Below the pieces are notes generated by a model. That model made no database searches, was not told the origin of the DNA, and worked only from the letters and a program-made list of their open reading frames with translations. A DNA stretch of 64,000 nucleotides from Arthrobacter ramosus. GTDB taxonomy: Bacteria > Actinomycetota > Actinomycetes > Actinomycetales > Micrococcaceae. The first letter of the stretch is position 1. Each line of letters opens with the position of its first letter. This document shows, in pieces, positions 18,153 to 26,140 of the stretch. Position numbers and translations under genes: made by a program. The stretch covers positions 3,162,001-3,226,000 of the forward strand of contig NZ_BAAAWN010000001.1 in assembly GCF_039535095.1 (NCBI RefSeq), written 5' to 3'.

Positions 18153-18539
18153 ATGAGCACTTCTGACAGCAATTCCCTCGACCACGAGCCCACCGGCACC
18201 GACGCCGGAGTAGGCCAGCAGATCCGCGACATTTCGGAAGTTCCGGCTGTTGAGGTCATCACCACCGGCGCCGTTCACCTCATGAGCGCAGCGGCCGTCA
18301 AGGTGGGCTTGGCCGACGACCCCCAAGCCGGGGAGCTCAAGGACCTGGACGAAGCGCGCAAACTGATCACCGCTTTGGCCGGTCTGGTCACCGCCGCAGC
18401 ACCGGAAATCGGTTCGCAGCACGCTGGCCCGTTGCGCGATGGCCTCCGCTCCCTGCAACTCGCGTTCCGCGAAGCTTCCCTGATCCCCGACGAACCGGGC
18501 AAGGGCCCGGGCGAAAAATTCACCGGCCCGGTCAACTGA
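18153..18539 (+). CDS. DUF1844 domain protein
   Basis: 128 aa. The centre (VEVITTGAVHLMSAAAVKVGL; DLDEARKLITALAGLVTAAAP) matches the helical DUF1844 family of unknown function, commonly next to infC in actinobacteria. N-terminus is acidic and low complexity. ATG at 18153 chosen; an upstream open frame looks non-coding. Divergent from infC, with a hairpin following the stop. Confidence 0.85.
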   Translation: MSTSDSNSLDHEPTGTDAGVGQQIRDISEVPAVEVITTGAVHLMSAAAVKVGLADDPQAGELKDLDEARKLITALAGLVTAAAPEIGSQHAGPLRDGLRSLQLAFREASLIPDEPGKGPGEKFTGPVN

Positions 18540-18561
18540 CACGGACTAACCCGTACGACCG

Positions 18562-18598
18562 CGACGGCGGGCTGGCCTCCTTGGCCGGCCCACCGTCG
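18562..18598. terminator. Bidirectional hairpin between DUF1844 and MFS genes
   Basis: Imperfect 16-bp inverted repeat (arms 18562-18577 and 18583-18598, two mismatches, 5-base loop) between two convergent genes. Confidence 0.65.
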
Positions 18599-18624
18599 TC
18601 GTATCCTGGCCGCGTAGGCGCAAC

Positions 18625-19959
18625 TCAGTTGGCGGGATCCTCCGCGCCCGCCCGGGTGGTGGTCATGATCCTGCGCCGACGCAGCTGAAGGAACAGCCCG
18701 GCAAGGCACAGCACCACTCCCGCCGTCCCGATGGCGACGAAGCCGGCCCACGGCCCCACGCCGTCGATAAAGAGCCCCGCGACCGGCGAACCGAAGGCCA
18801 CGCCCGCCGTGAGAGCCGAGCCATACCAGCCCATTGCCTCGCCGCGCCGGTCCTCATCCACGATGTCGGCGACCTTTTCCGAAGCCGCGGACAACACCGG
18901 CGCGCAGAGCAGGCCGGGAAGCAGGGACAACAAAGCAAGGGTCCAGGTGTCCCCGGCGAAGCCCATCGGGATGGTCAAGGCCGCCATGCCCAGCAGGAGC
19001 AGGATGGGTGAGACGGGCCGGTGCATGGCGCCGTAGATGAGCCCGCCGACTACCGAAGAGGCACACCAGAAGAAGAAAACAATTCCGATCTCGCTCTCGT
19101 GCCCGCCGCGTTGCAACACCGCGACGATTCCGACGTCGGTACCGCTCAGTACCATGCCGGATCCTGCGGCGACGGCGAACACGGCGGCGACCGCCGCAGT
19201 GAACCACGTGAAGTTCCTGGCCATCTTTCCCCGCAGCCCGGAAGGTTGCGAGACCGTCGGAGCCATCTCTGCAGCGGCTTCCTGGAGATGGGCCGGCGCC
19301 GACGCCACCACCGCAGCTTCGGCCGCATGAAGCTCATCGGCATCCCGGTCAGCCGTCTGGCCGGCATCCAGGACGCCCTCGCTCCGGGTGGGCGGGTTGA
19401 ACCACAGCAGGAAGAGCCCGGCGGCCGAGGTGCACACACCCACGATGGTCAGGCCGAGGACCGTGAACCCGCTGGTAGCCACGACCGCGCCCACCGCGGG
19501 GCCGATCATGAAGACCACTTCGGTGCCAATGGAGTCCAAGGCATAGGCCGAACGCCGCTGCTCGCCGTCAACCAGCACACCGAGGGACTGCCGGATGACG
19601 CTGAAGATCGGCAGCGTTAACAGGCCCCCGACGAAGACGAGCGGAAGGATCCATTCGTAGCTGACGTGCGGCACCACGGACCAAATCACCAGCTCAGACA
19701 CCACCGACGGAATAAGCGCCTTGCGCAGGCCGACAGTGTCCACGCGCCGCCCTCGCCACGGAGCGCCAATCGCGATGCCGATGGTGAATACCGCGGCGGC
19801 AGCACCTGCGGCAGCGTATCCCTTGCCCAGGGTCAGCACGATGTGCAGGGTGAGCAGAACCCCCGCCGCAGAGTGCGGTATGCGGGCCACCATGCCCACC
19901 AGCAGGAGACGCCGCACGGACGTGATGGAAAGCATCTCCCGGTAGAGAGAGAAATTCAC
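18625..19959 (-). CDS. MFS transporter
   Basis: 444 aa, about 12 hydrophobic helices with a long acidic/Ala-rich cytoplasmic loop between helices 6 and 7 (around DADELHAAEAAVVAS), typical of MFS permeases. GRRVDTVGLRKALIP resembles motif A. Substrate unknown. The GTG at 19959 has AGAGG 8 bases upstream and is preferred over the ATG at 19968, which abuts the AGAGG. Confidence 0.85.
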   Translation of the reverse strand: MNFSLYREMLSITSVRRLLLVGMVARIPHSAAGVLLTLHIVLTLGKGYAAAGAAAAVFTIGIAIGAPWRGRRVDTVGLRKALIPSVVSELVIWSVVPHVSYEWILPLVFVGGLLTLPIFSVIRQSLGVLVDGEQRRSAYALDSIGTEVVFMIGPAVGAVVATSGFTVLGLTIVGVCTSAAGLFLLWFNPPTRSEGVLDAGQTADRDADELHAAEAAVVASAPAHLQEAAAEMAPTVSQPSGLRGKMARNFTWFTAAVAAVFAVAAGSGMVLSGTDVGIVAVLQRGGHESEIGIVFFFWCASSVVGGLIYGAMHRPVSPILLLLGMAALTIPMGFAGDTWTLALLSLLPGLLCAPVLSAASEKVADIVDEDRRGEAMGWYGSALTAGVAFGSPVAGLFIDGVGPWAGFVAIGTAGVVLCLAGLFLQLRRRRIMTTTRAGAEDPAN

Positions 19960-20017
19960 GAGATACATCCTCTGTTCTGCCGAGGGCAGGACAAGGACGT
20001 TCCCCCTGTGCCTTCGG

Positions 20018-20917
20018 CTACTGTGCCGCCCGCTGCAAGCTGACTTCGATCGAGTCAACCCGCTCGGCGAACAATTCGTTCTGCGCCCAACGTCCGTTCA
20101 GCCCGGAGACGAGATCCTGCACCGCGGCGGCATCCAGACCGTCTTCGAGGTACAGAACCACACGCAATTCGGGCCCGGGTCCCCCGCCGGCCATGGCCGA
20201 TCCATCAGCCGTGCGCGAAGCCATCCCCGATCCTGGCCGAATCTCCAGGCGGCGCACGGCCGGGTACGTCCCAGCCAAGGAATTGAGAGCAGACTCCAGT
20301 TCATCATCAAGGTACGACGGCGTCCAGTCGCGCTGCTGCGCCAGTGACCACATGGCAGGCCGGCGCACGACGAAGGTGACATCCGAACCGGGATCCAAGA
20401 CAAGCAGCTGGGCTCCCTCCGACACGGCAGACAACGCCGCCCGGGCCGCATAAACCGCGACGGGACGAGCCTGTGGGTGCCACGCTTCAAGGGCGGCAGC
20501 CGAGGTGAACACGGGCATAGCCGTGCGGCCATCCGGTGCTTTCAATGTCACGAGCGCCATGTCGGCCTGCTTGTCGGCATGGAGGCCGTCCACGCCTTCG
20601 GCATCCTCAGCGAGCTGGGCCACCACCGGGACAAAGACCCTGGCCGTTGCCAACGAAGCCACTACGCCAGCCTCGCTGCCGGTACCGGCGAGCAGGGCCG
20701 CGACGGCGGCGAGGTACCCGGCGTCGGCCGTTCCGTCGTCGTCCTCGAAATTGTGGATCTTGGCGGCGTCTCCGCCCAGGTCGCGGCCCGCCCAGGGCCG
20801 GCCGGCAGAATCGCCTGCTCCCCCGGCACCCGCCAGGGCTGCAGCAATGTGCCCGGGCAACTGCCGGGGTGCCGCAGTCGAAGCCTTGTCAGCCGGGGAC
20901 CGTGGATCCTGCGACAT
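20018..20917 (-). CDS. SseB family protein
   Basis: 299 aa. The middle (MALVTLKAPDGRTAMPVFTSAAALEAWHP ... PVAVYAARAALSAVSEGAQLLVLDPGS) matches the SseB N-terminal domain, named from an E. coli gene affecting serine sensitivity; a second, less conserved domain follows. Biochemical role unknown. Start ATG overlaps the hisA stop by one base (TGATG), so it is probably translationally coupled to the his operon, an arrangement common in Arthrobacter relatives. Confidence 0.85.
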   Translation of the reverse strand: MSQDPRSPADKASTAAPRQLPGHIAAALAGAGGAGDSAGRPWAGRDLGGDAAKIHNFEDDDGTADAGYLAAVAALLAGTGSEAGVVASLATARVFVPVVAQLAEDAEGVDGLHADKQADMALVTLKAPDGRTAMPVFTSAAALEAWHPQARPVAVYAARAALSAVSEGAQLLVLDPGSDVTFVVRRPAMWSLAQQRDWTPSYLDDELESALNSLAGTYPAVRRLEIRPGSGMASRTADGSAMAGGGPGPELRVVLYLEDGLDAAAVQDLVSGLNGRWAQNELFAERVDSIEVSLQRAAQ

Positions 20918-21663
20918 CAGCGGCGGCCGGCGACGTCCAGGGCCTCCGGAAGCGTGAAGGCACCGGCGTACAGCGCCTTGCCGACGATCGCTCCTTCGAC
21001 CCCGAGGGGTACGAGCTCCCGCAGGACACGCAGGTCCTCGAGGCTCGAGATGCCGCCCGACGCAACGACAGGTTTGCCCGTCTTTTCCACCATCTGGCGC
21101 AACAGCTCGACGTTGGGACCCTGCAACGTTCCGTCCTTCGTGACGTCGGTGACCACGTAGCGGGCGCAACCGGCCTCCTCAAGCCGGGCCAGCACCTCCC
21201 AGAGATCCCCGCCCTCCTTGGTCCAGCCCCGGCCCGCGAGCGTTGTGCCGCGGACGTCGAGACCGACGGCGATCTTGTCACCGAAGCGGTCGATGGCCCG
21301 ACGGGTCCATTCGGGGTTCTCCAACGCGGCGGTTCCGAGGTTCACGCGGGCGACGCCGAGCTCAAGTGCACGCTCGAGGGATTCGTCGTCGCGCAGTCCG
21401 CCGGACAGCTCCACCTTGACGTTCAGCTGCGAGACGACCTCGCTGATGAGGTCGGCATTGTTGCCGCGGCCGAAAGCTGCGTCCAGGTCCACCATATGCA
21501 CCCACTCGGCTCCGGCGTTCTGCCAGTTCAGTGCTGCTTCAAGCGGGGTGCCGTAGCTCGTCTCGGAGCCGGCTTCTCCTTGAAGGAGTCGGACGGCCTG
21601 GCCGTCGACGATGTCGACGGCGGGCAGGAGTTCCAGGACGGGCAGTTCGGAGGCGGTGGTCAT
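20917..21663 (-). CDS. priA: Phosphoribosyl isomerase A (HisA, likely bifunctional PriA)
   Basis: 248-aa TIM barrel that isomerises ProFAR in histidine synthesis. Catalytic Asp residues in [15 protein letters not shown] and [15 protein letters not shown]; phosphate-binding motifs SGGLRD and ASGGISS. Actinobacterial members usually also do the TrpF reaction (phosphoribosylanthranilate isomerase); this is inferred from lineage, not read from the sequence. Start ATG 21663 with GAGGA upstream. Confidence 0.93.
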   Translation of the reverse strand: MTTASELPVLELLPAVDIVDGQAVRLLQGEAGSETSYGTPLEAALNWQNAGAEWVHMVDLDAAFGRGNNADLISEVVSQLNVKVELSGGLRDDESLERALELGVARVNLGTAALENPEWTRRAIDRFGDKIAVGLDVRGTTLAGRGWTKEGGDLWEVLARLEEAGCARYVVTDVTKDGTLQGPNVELLRQMVEKTGKPVVASGGISSLEDLRVLRELVPLGVEGAIVGKALYAGAFTLPEALDVAGRR

Positions 21664-21710
21664 TGAAGTCCTCGGTGTTGTGGGGACGGGCGTCAGTTGC
21701 CCGGCAGGTA

Positions 21711-21757
21711 TTTGGCAGGCGCAGTCATTTGGAAGGCGCACTCATTTGGAAGGCAAG
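21711..21757. repeat. Short direct repeat at the 3' end of a small membrane gene
   Basis: A near-identical 17-base segment ending TCATTTGGAAGGC occurs twice in tandem. The second copy contains the stop codon of the small membrane gene; the first lies just downstream of it on the coding strand. Confidence 0.6.
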
Positions 21758-21900
21758 GTGAAGAGGTAGGCCGCCAGCAATGCCAGGCCGGCCAGGACGT
21801 AGAACGAAATAGAGACCCAGGCGGGGCGTTTCTGCTGGTGGAAGGAGATTCCGCCGCCAACCAACAGCCCGGCCGCGCCCATGAAGATAACAGACCACAT
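21742..21900 (-). CDS. Small two-helix membrane protein
   Basis: 52 aa, MWSVIFMGAAGLLVGGGISF as the first helix, a basic loop (HQQKRPAW), then a second helix (FYVLAGLALLAAYLFTL). It starts 1 base after the hisH stop, so it is part of the his operon transcript between hisH and hisA. Similar small proteins occur here in related genomes. No known role in histidine synthesis; function unknown. Confidence 0.75.
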   Translation of the reverse strand: MWSVIFMGAAGLLVGGGISFHQQKRPAWVSISFYVLAGLALLAAYLFTLPSK

Positions 21901-21901
21901 A

Positions 21902-22657
21902 TTAGGCAGCGCCTCCGGCCCCGGCCGCCTGCGGCTGGGTTTTTGCCTGCGGGCGCAAGCCATCGACCCAGTTTCGCAGGAGCCGCGCTCCGGCGTCGCC
22001 CGACTTCTCGGGGTGGAACTGCGTGGCGCACAACGGACCGTTTTCCACGGCGGCGATGAAGGGGGCGCCATGCTCGGACCAGGTCACCTTCGGCGGAGCC
22101 ATGCGGGGCTGGACGACGTCGAATTCCCACTTCTGCACGCCGTACGAGTGAACGAAATAGAAGCGTTCGTGCTCGACGCCGGCGAACAGCTTTGAGCCTT
22201 CGGGCACGTCCACGGTGTTCCAGCCCATGTGCGGGACAACGGGCGCAGGGAGGAGTTCCACCTTCCCGGGCCACTCGCCCATGCCTTCGGCCTCGGTACC
22301 GTGCTCCACTCCGGCCTCGAACAACACCTGGAGCCCGACGCAGATGCCCAGGACGGGCCGGCCCCCGGCGACACGGCGGCCGATCATCCGGATGGCGTCT
22401 ACTGCCTTGAGTTCGCGCATCACCGTTTCGAAGGCGCCGACGCCGGGGACCAGGAGCCCGTCAGCGTTCAGGACATCTTCGGGCCTGGCGCTCAACGTGA
22501 CTGCCGCTCCGGCACGCTCAAGCGCCCGGACCGCCGAGCGGACATTGCCCGAGCCGTAGTCAAGGACCGTTACGGTCGGTTTTCCCTCAGGCGAGGCAAT
22601 GCGGCTGGCGGCCTTCGGATCCACGACAGCACCATCCTTGAGGATGTGCCTACTCAC
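21902..22657 (-). CDS. hisH: Imidazole glycerol phosphate synthase, glutaminase subunit
   Basis: 251 aa class I glutamine amidotransferase supplying ammonia to HisF. Oxyanion strand and nucleophile Cys in [15 protein letters not shown]; catalytic His-x-Glu in [18 protein letters not shown]; the GVGAF motif is present. N-terminus has about 27 extra residues before [13 protein letters not shown], but the ATG overlaps the hisB stop as ATGA, which supports this start. HisF is not in the window. Confidence 0.93.
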   Translation of the reverse strand: MSRHILKDGAVVDPKAASRIASPEGKPTVTVLDYGSGNVRSAVRALERAGAAVTLSARPEDVLNADGLLVPGVGAFETVMRELKAVDAIRMIGRRVAGGRPVLGICVGLQVLFEAGVEHGTEAEGMGEWPGKVELLPAPVVPHMGWNTVDVPEGSKLFAGVEHERFYFVHSYGVQKWEFDVVQPRMAPPKVTWSEHGAPFIAAVENGPLCATQFHPEKSGDAGARLLRNWVDGLRPQAKTQPQAAGAGGAA

Positions 22658-23280
22658 AAGGCGCCCTTGGTGGACGGAATGCCTTCGACGCGGGGGTCGG
22701 ACTCGACGGCGGAACGGAGCGCACGGGCGAACGCCTTGAACTGGGCTTCCACGATGTGGTGCGGATCCCGACCGGCCAGGACATTCATGTGAAGGCAGAT
22801 GCCGGCGTGCAGGGTGATGGCCTCAAAGACGTGGCGGGTCAGCGAACCGGTGAAGTGTCCACCGATCAGGTGGTATTCCTGGCCGGCGGGCTCACCGCCA
22901 TGGACCAGGTAAGGGCGTCCGGAGACGTCGACGACGGCGTGGGCCAGCGCTTCATCCAGAGGGACCGTGGCCTCGCCGAAGCGGCGGATGCCGGCTTTGT
23001 TACCCAAGGCGGTGCGGAGGACCTCACCGAAGGTGATAGCAACATCCTCCACGGTGTGGTGGGCGTCGATGTGGGTGTCTCCGGTCGCCTTGACGGTCAT
23101 GTCGATGAGCGAATGCTTGCAGAGCGCCGTCAGCATGTGGTCATAGAACGGCACCGAGGTACTGATATCCGAGACTCCCGTGCCGTCGAGGTTGATTTCA
23201 ACCAGGACGGAGGACTCACTGGTGGTGCGTTCCATGCGTGCTGTCCGGGCGGCCGCCGTGCTGGCGCCGTTTTCGCTCAT
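22654..23280 (-). CDS. hisB: Imidazoleglycerol-phosphate dehydratase
   Basis: 208 aa. Manganese-site motifs [17 protein letters not shown] and [16 protein letters not shown] of IGPD, plus [13 protein letters not shown]. Monofunctional, without the phosphatase domain of enterobacterial HisB. Four-base overlap with hisH and 42 bp after hisC. Confidence 0.96.
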   Translation of the reverse strand: MSENGASTAAARTARMERTTSESSVLVEINLDGTGVSDISTSVPFYDHMLTALCKHSLIDMTVKATGDTHIDAHHTVEDVAITFGEVLRTALGNKAGIRRFGEATVPLDEALAHAVVDVSGRPYLVHGGEPAGQEYHLIGGHFTGSLTRHVFEAITLHAGICLHMNVLAGRDPHHIVEAQFKAFARALRSAVESDPRVEGIPSTKGAL

Positions 23281-23322
23281 TGATGATCCTTAGGAGGAAG
23301 GTGTGGTGGGACTTGTTCAAGT

Positions 23323-24444
23323 CTAGGCCGGTGCGGAGACCTGGCCGTCCAGCAAGGCTTCAAGCGCCTCAAGGAAGGCCGTGGTCTCCGGCTCTGTACC
23401 GGCGGTGACACGGAGGTGGCCCGGTATGCCGACGTCGCGGATCAGGACACCGCGCTCCAGGAGGCCTTGCCACAGGGCGTGGGGGTTTTCGATTCCGCCG
23501 AAGAACACATAGTTCGAATCCGAGGCGGCGGGCTTGAAGCCCATGCGGGTCAACTCGCTGACAATGCGGTCGCGTTGGATCTTGATGTCCTCGACGTCGG
23601 CCATGAGGGCTTCGCGGTGCCGGAGGGCAGCCAGCGCGGTTGCCTGGGTGATGGCGGACAGGTGATACGGAAGGCGGACCAAGCGGATCGCATCGGCGAC
23701 CTCGGGTGCAGCTGCCATGTAGCCGATGCGTGCACCGGCCAGGGCGAACGCCTTGCTCATGGTCCGGGAGACAATAAGGCGCTCCCGGCCAGGGAGGAGC
23801 GTCAACGCACTTGGCGTGTTGTCGTGGGCGAACTCGTGGTAGGCCTCGTCCACGATCACGACCGTCTGGCTCGCCTCGCCGGCCTCGTAAACGGCTTCGA
23901 CGACGTCCAGCCCAAGCCCCGTGCCGGTGGGGTTGTTCGGGGAGCAGAGGAACACGACATTCGGCTTGAGTTCGCGGACCTGCGCGGCGGCCGAGGCTGC
24001 ATCGAGTCCATAGTCTTCAGCGCGAACTCCAGCGATGTATGCCGTGTCGGTTCCGCTGGCAAGCAGAGGGTACATGGAGTACGTGGGCGGGAAACCGAGC
24101 GCGGTCCGGCCGGGGCCACCGAAAACCTGGAGGATCTGCTGCAGTACTTCGTTGGAGCCGTTGGCAGCCCAGATGTTCTCGGCCGCAAGGTCGTGGCCGA
24201 GGTATTCCGCAAGGGCCTCGCGCAGTTCGGTGAATTCGCGGTCGGGATAGCGGTTCAGTCCGACGGCGGCTGCCGCTACCGCTTCGGTGATGGCTGCCTG
24301 GACATCGGCTGGTACGCCATGCGTGTTTTCGTTGACGTTGAGCAAAATCGGAACATCAAGCTGCGGCGCGCCATACGGGCTCAGGCCGCGGAGGTTGGTC
24401 CGGAGGGGAAGTCGGTCAAGTCGCTCAAGCTGGTCACTCACCAT
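23323..24444 (-). CDS. hisC: Histidinol-phosphate aminotransferase
   Basis: 373 aa PLP fold type I aminotransferase. NRYPDREFTELREALA, SPNNPTGTGLGL and the Schiff-base lysine in SRTMSKAFALAGARIGY. Substrate loop NVNENTHG at the N-terminus. Start ATG 24444; a TAAACT box 6 bases before a GTG at 24441 makes that GTG an alternative leaderless start. First gene of hisC-hisB-hisH-(small TM)-hisA-sseB; hisD, often its upstream neighbour, is absent here. Confidence 0.94.
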   Translation of the reverse strand: MVSDQLERLDRLPLRTNLRGLSPYGAPQLDVPILLNVNENTHGVPADVQAAITEAVAAAAVGLNRYPDREFTELREALAEYLGHDLAAENIWAANGSNEVLQQILQVFGGPGRTALGFPPTYSMYPLLASGTDTAYIAGVRAEDYGLDAASAAAQVRELKPNVVFLCSPNNPTGTGLGLDVVEAVYEAGEASQTVVIVDEAYHEFAHDNTPSALTLLPGRERLIVSRTMSKAFALAGARIGYMAAAPEVADAIRLVRLPYHLSAITQATALAALRHREALMADVEDIKIQRDRIVSELTRMGFKPAASDSNYVFFGGIENPHALWQGLLERGVLIRDVGIPGHLRVTAGTEPETTAFLEALEALLDGQVSAPA

Positions 24445-24532
24445 GACAGTTTAAGGCGCCACGGTGGATGCACTGAAACTGTGACGGCCCGGCGCCCGTC
24501 CAGGCGAACTGTCAGCCCGGCCAACCTTGCTG

Positions 24533-24892
24533 TCAGGTGGCAGGAATGAACAGTTGCTGGCCCGGCACGATGTGGCCGTCCTGAAGGTTGTTCAGCTGGA
24601 TAATCTCGGCAACGACGTCGCGCGGATCCCGGGAAGGCGCGGCAATGCCCGCAATCCCCCACAAGGACTGGCCCACTTGCACCGTAACGCTCGCACTGGA
24701 GGTGGGCTGCAGCTCGGCGGCGGAATCAGCAGCCTTGGCCGGCGAATTCAGGAATCCCGCCAGGCTGAGCAGCACTGCGACCAAGAGCATTCCAGGGACG
24801 CCGAAGAAGACCACGCGGCCCCGGCGGGTCAGGCGAAGCCGGCCCGGTGCCGTACTGCGGCCGGACCTGTGGGTGATGGTGATTGCGGACAT
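24533..24892 (-). CDS. LysM-domain single-pass membrane protein, candidate SOS division inhibitor
   Basis: 119 aa: basic N-terminus, one membrane helix (VVFFGVPGMLLVAVLLSLAG), then an outside LysM domain (VQVGQSLWGIAG ... IIQLNNLQDGHIVPGQQLFIP). Size, topology, LysM domain and position divergent from lexA are those of B. subtilis YneA, M. tuberculosis Rv2719c/ChiZ and C. glutamicum DivS, SOS-induced proteins that delay septation. ATG 24892 has AAGGG 8 bases upstream. Two SOS boxes lie in the shared control region. Function inferred from organisation. Confidence 0.8.
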   Translation of the reverse strand: MSAITITHRSGRSTAPGRLRLTRRGRVVFFGVPGMLLVAVLLSLAGFLNSPAKAADSAAELQPTSSASVTVQVGQSLWGIAGIAAPSRDPRDVVAEIIQLNNLQDGHIVPGQQLFIPAT

Positions 24893-24994
24893 GAGCTGAG
24901 CCCTTCTGAACAATGCCGCGTTCCGGAATCTCTGGTTGCGGCTGCCAATTCTTGCCTTCAGTCAGTGCTTGCAGGACGGTTGTTCGTTGTTCTG

Positions 24995-25012
24995 TTCGAA
25001 CGATTCGAACGA
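24995..25012. repeat. Tandem TTCGAACGA half-site pair
   Basis: TTCGAACGA twice in direct tandem. It contains SOS half-site sequence but not the GAAC-N4-GTTC spacing, so a role in LexA binding is doubtful. Confidence 0.5.
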
Positions 25013-25037
25013 ACACCCGGATCCTGCATCACTTTTA

Positions 25038-25053
25038 TAGAACACATATTCGA
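25038..25053. promoter_or_regulatory. LexA (SOS) box 1
   Basis: TAGAAC-ACAT-ATTCGA, 10 of 12 consensus positions, 146 bases from the LysM start. Confidence 0.8.
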
Positions 25054-25104
25054 ACCTTGCTATGACATTTTTAGCACTTATCAACGAACGATGTCGAGAC
25101 TCGC

Positions 25105-25120
25105 TAGAACAAATGTTTGA
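25105..25120. promoter_or_regulatory. LexA (SOS) box 2
   Basis: TAGAAC-AAAT-GTTTGA, 10 of 12 consensus positions, 140 bases before the lexA ATG; likely autoregulation. Confidence 0.75.
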
Positions 25121-25259
25121 AAAACGCCTGTGCCTGCCCTACGTTTGAGTGAAGGAACGAGCACTGAACCAGTGCAACAGGAGGGTCTGACATTTCAGGC
25201 CGACAGTCCCGGCAAGCGCCTCAGGGCCGAACGGGCGGAACGGAAGGGCGTTGGCGAAC

Positions 25260-26009
25260 ATGGCAGCGAAAGCCACTGGCAGCGGGTCGGCCTCAGCGCG
25301 GAGCCAGCAGCCGCAGAAGGCCCCCAAGAGCCTGACCGTCCGCCAGAAGAAAATCCTGGAGACCATCCAACGTTCAGTGAACGATCACGGCTATCCGCCG
25401 TCGATGCGCGAAATCGGGGACACGGTTGGTTTGGCCAGCTTGTCCAGCGTCACGCACCAGTTGTCACAGCTCGAGAAGCTCGGCTATCTTCGTCGCGATC
25501 CCAAGCGCCCGCGTGCGATGGAAGTCCTCATGCCCTTGACCCTGGACGGCGGCTCCGTCATACCCGGCGTTGAAGCGCCGGCGAAACTCCGCAGCGCCGG
25601 CGGCATGGCCGTCACGGAACTCGCGAGTGCCAGTGACACGGCCATGGTTCCCCTCGTCGGGCGCATTGCCGCCGGCGGACCCATCCTGGCGGACCAGACC
25701 GTCGAAGACGTCCTGCCGCTGCCCCGCCAGTTGGTAGGCCATGGCGAGCTCTTCATGCTCAGGGTCGCCGGCGATTCCATGATCGACGCAGCTATCTGCG
25801 ATGGAGACTGGGTGGTGGTACGGCGTCAAAACGACGCCCTCAACGGCGACATCGTGGCCGCACTCCTGGACGATGAAGCCACCGTCAAGACCTTCCGGCA
25901 GCGCGACGGCCATACGTGGCTGCTCCCCCAGAACACGCAGTACGAGCCCATCCTGGGCGACCATGCCACCATCATGGGCAAAGTCGTCTCGGTCCTGCGT
26001 TCACTTTAG
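25260..26009 (+). CDS. lexA: SOS repressor LexA
   Basis: 249 aa. N-terminal winged helix ([35 protein letters not shown]), self-cleavage Ala-Gly in [13 protein letters not shown], catalytic Ser in [16 protein letters not shown] and Lys in DEATVKTF of the S24 peptidase domain. Represses the SOS genes until RecA filaments trigger cleavage. The ATG at 25260 has GGAAGGG 11 bases upstream; a TTG at 25251 is too close to it. Confidence 0.98.
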   Translation: MAAKATGSGSASARSQQPQKAPKSLTVRQKKILETIQRSVNDHGYPPSMREIGDTVGLASLSSVTHQLSQLEKLGYLRRDPKRPRAMEVLMPLTLDGGSVIPGVEAPAKLRSAGGMAVTELASASDTAMVPLVGRIAAGGPILADQTVEDVLPLPRQLVGHGELFMLRVAGDSMIDAAICDGDWVVVRRQNDALNGDIVAALLDDEATVKTFRQRDGHTWLLPQNTQYEPILGDHATIMGKVVSVLRSL

Positions 26010-26048
26010 TTCGCGGTAGCGGGGAACTACCCGGGCCAAGGACCGGGT

Positions 26049-26093
26049 CTTGTTTCCAGCTCCGGGGCAACAGGTTCCGGGATCGGAAACAAG
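26049..26093. terminator. Inverted repeat between convergent lexA and dinG
   Basis: Arms CTTGTTTCC (26049-26057) and GGAAACAAG (26085-26093) with a 27-base GC-rich middle. Likely a shared terminator; the loop is long, so this is tentative. Confidence 0.4.
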
Positions 26094-26140
26094 CGCCGGT
26101 TTTCGCGGGCCTTAGGCCGCTGCTTGCTGGTGCGGCCGAT

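Larger units (their letters stand above)
24893..25259. promoter_or_regulatory. lexA / LysM divergent control region
   Basis: 367 bp without a convincing gene. It carries two SOS boxes (25038-25053, 25105-25120) and a tandem pair of TTCGAACGA (24995-25012). Confidence 0.75.

Noticed and set aside
24995..25012. TTCGAACGA tandem as a third LexA box
   Set aside because: Half-sites are direct, not inverted with 4-base spacing.
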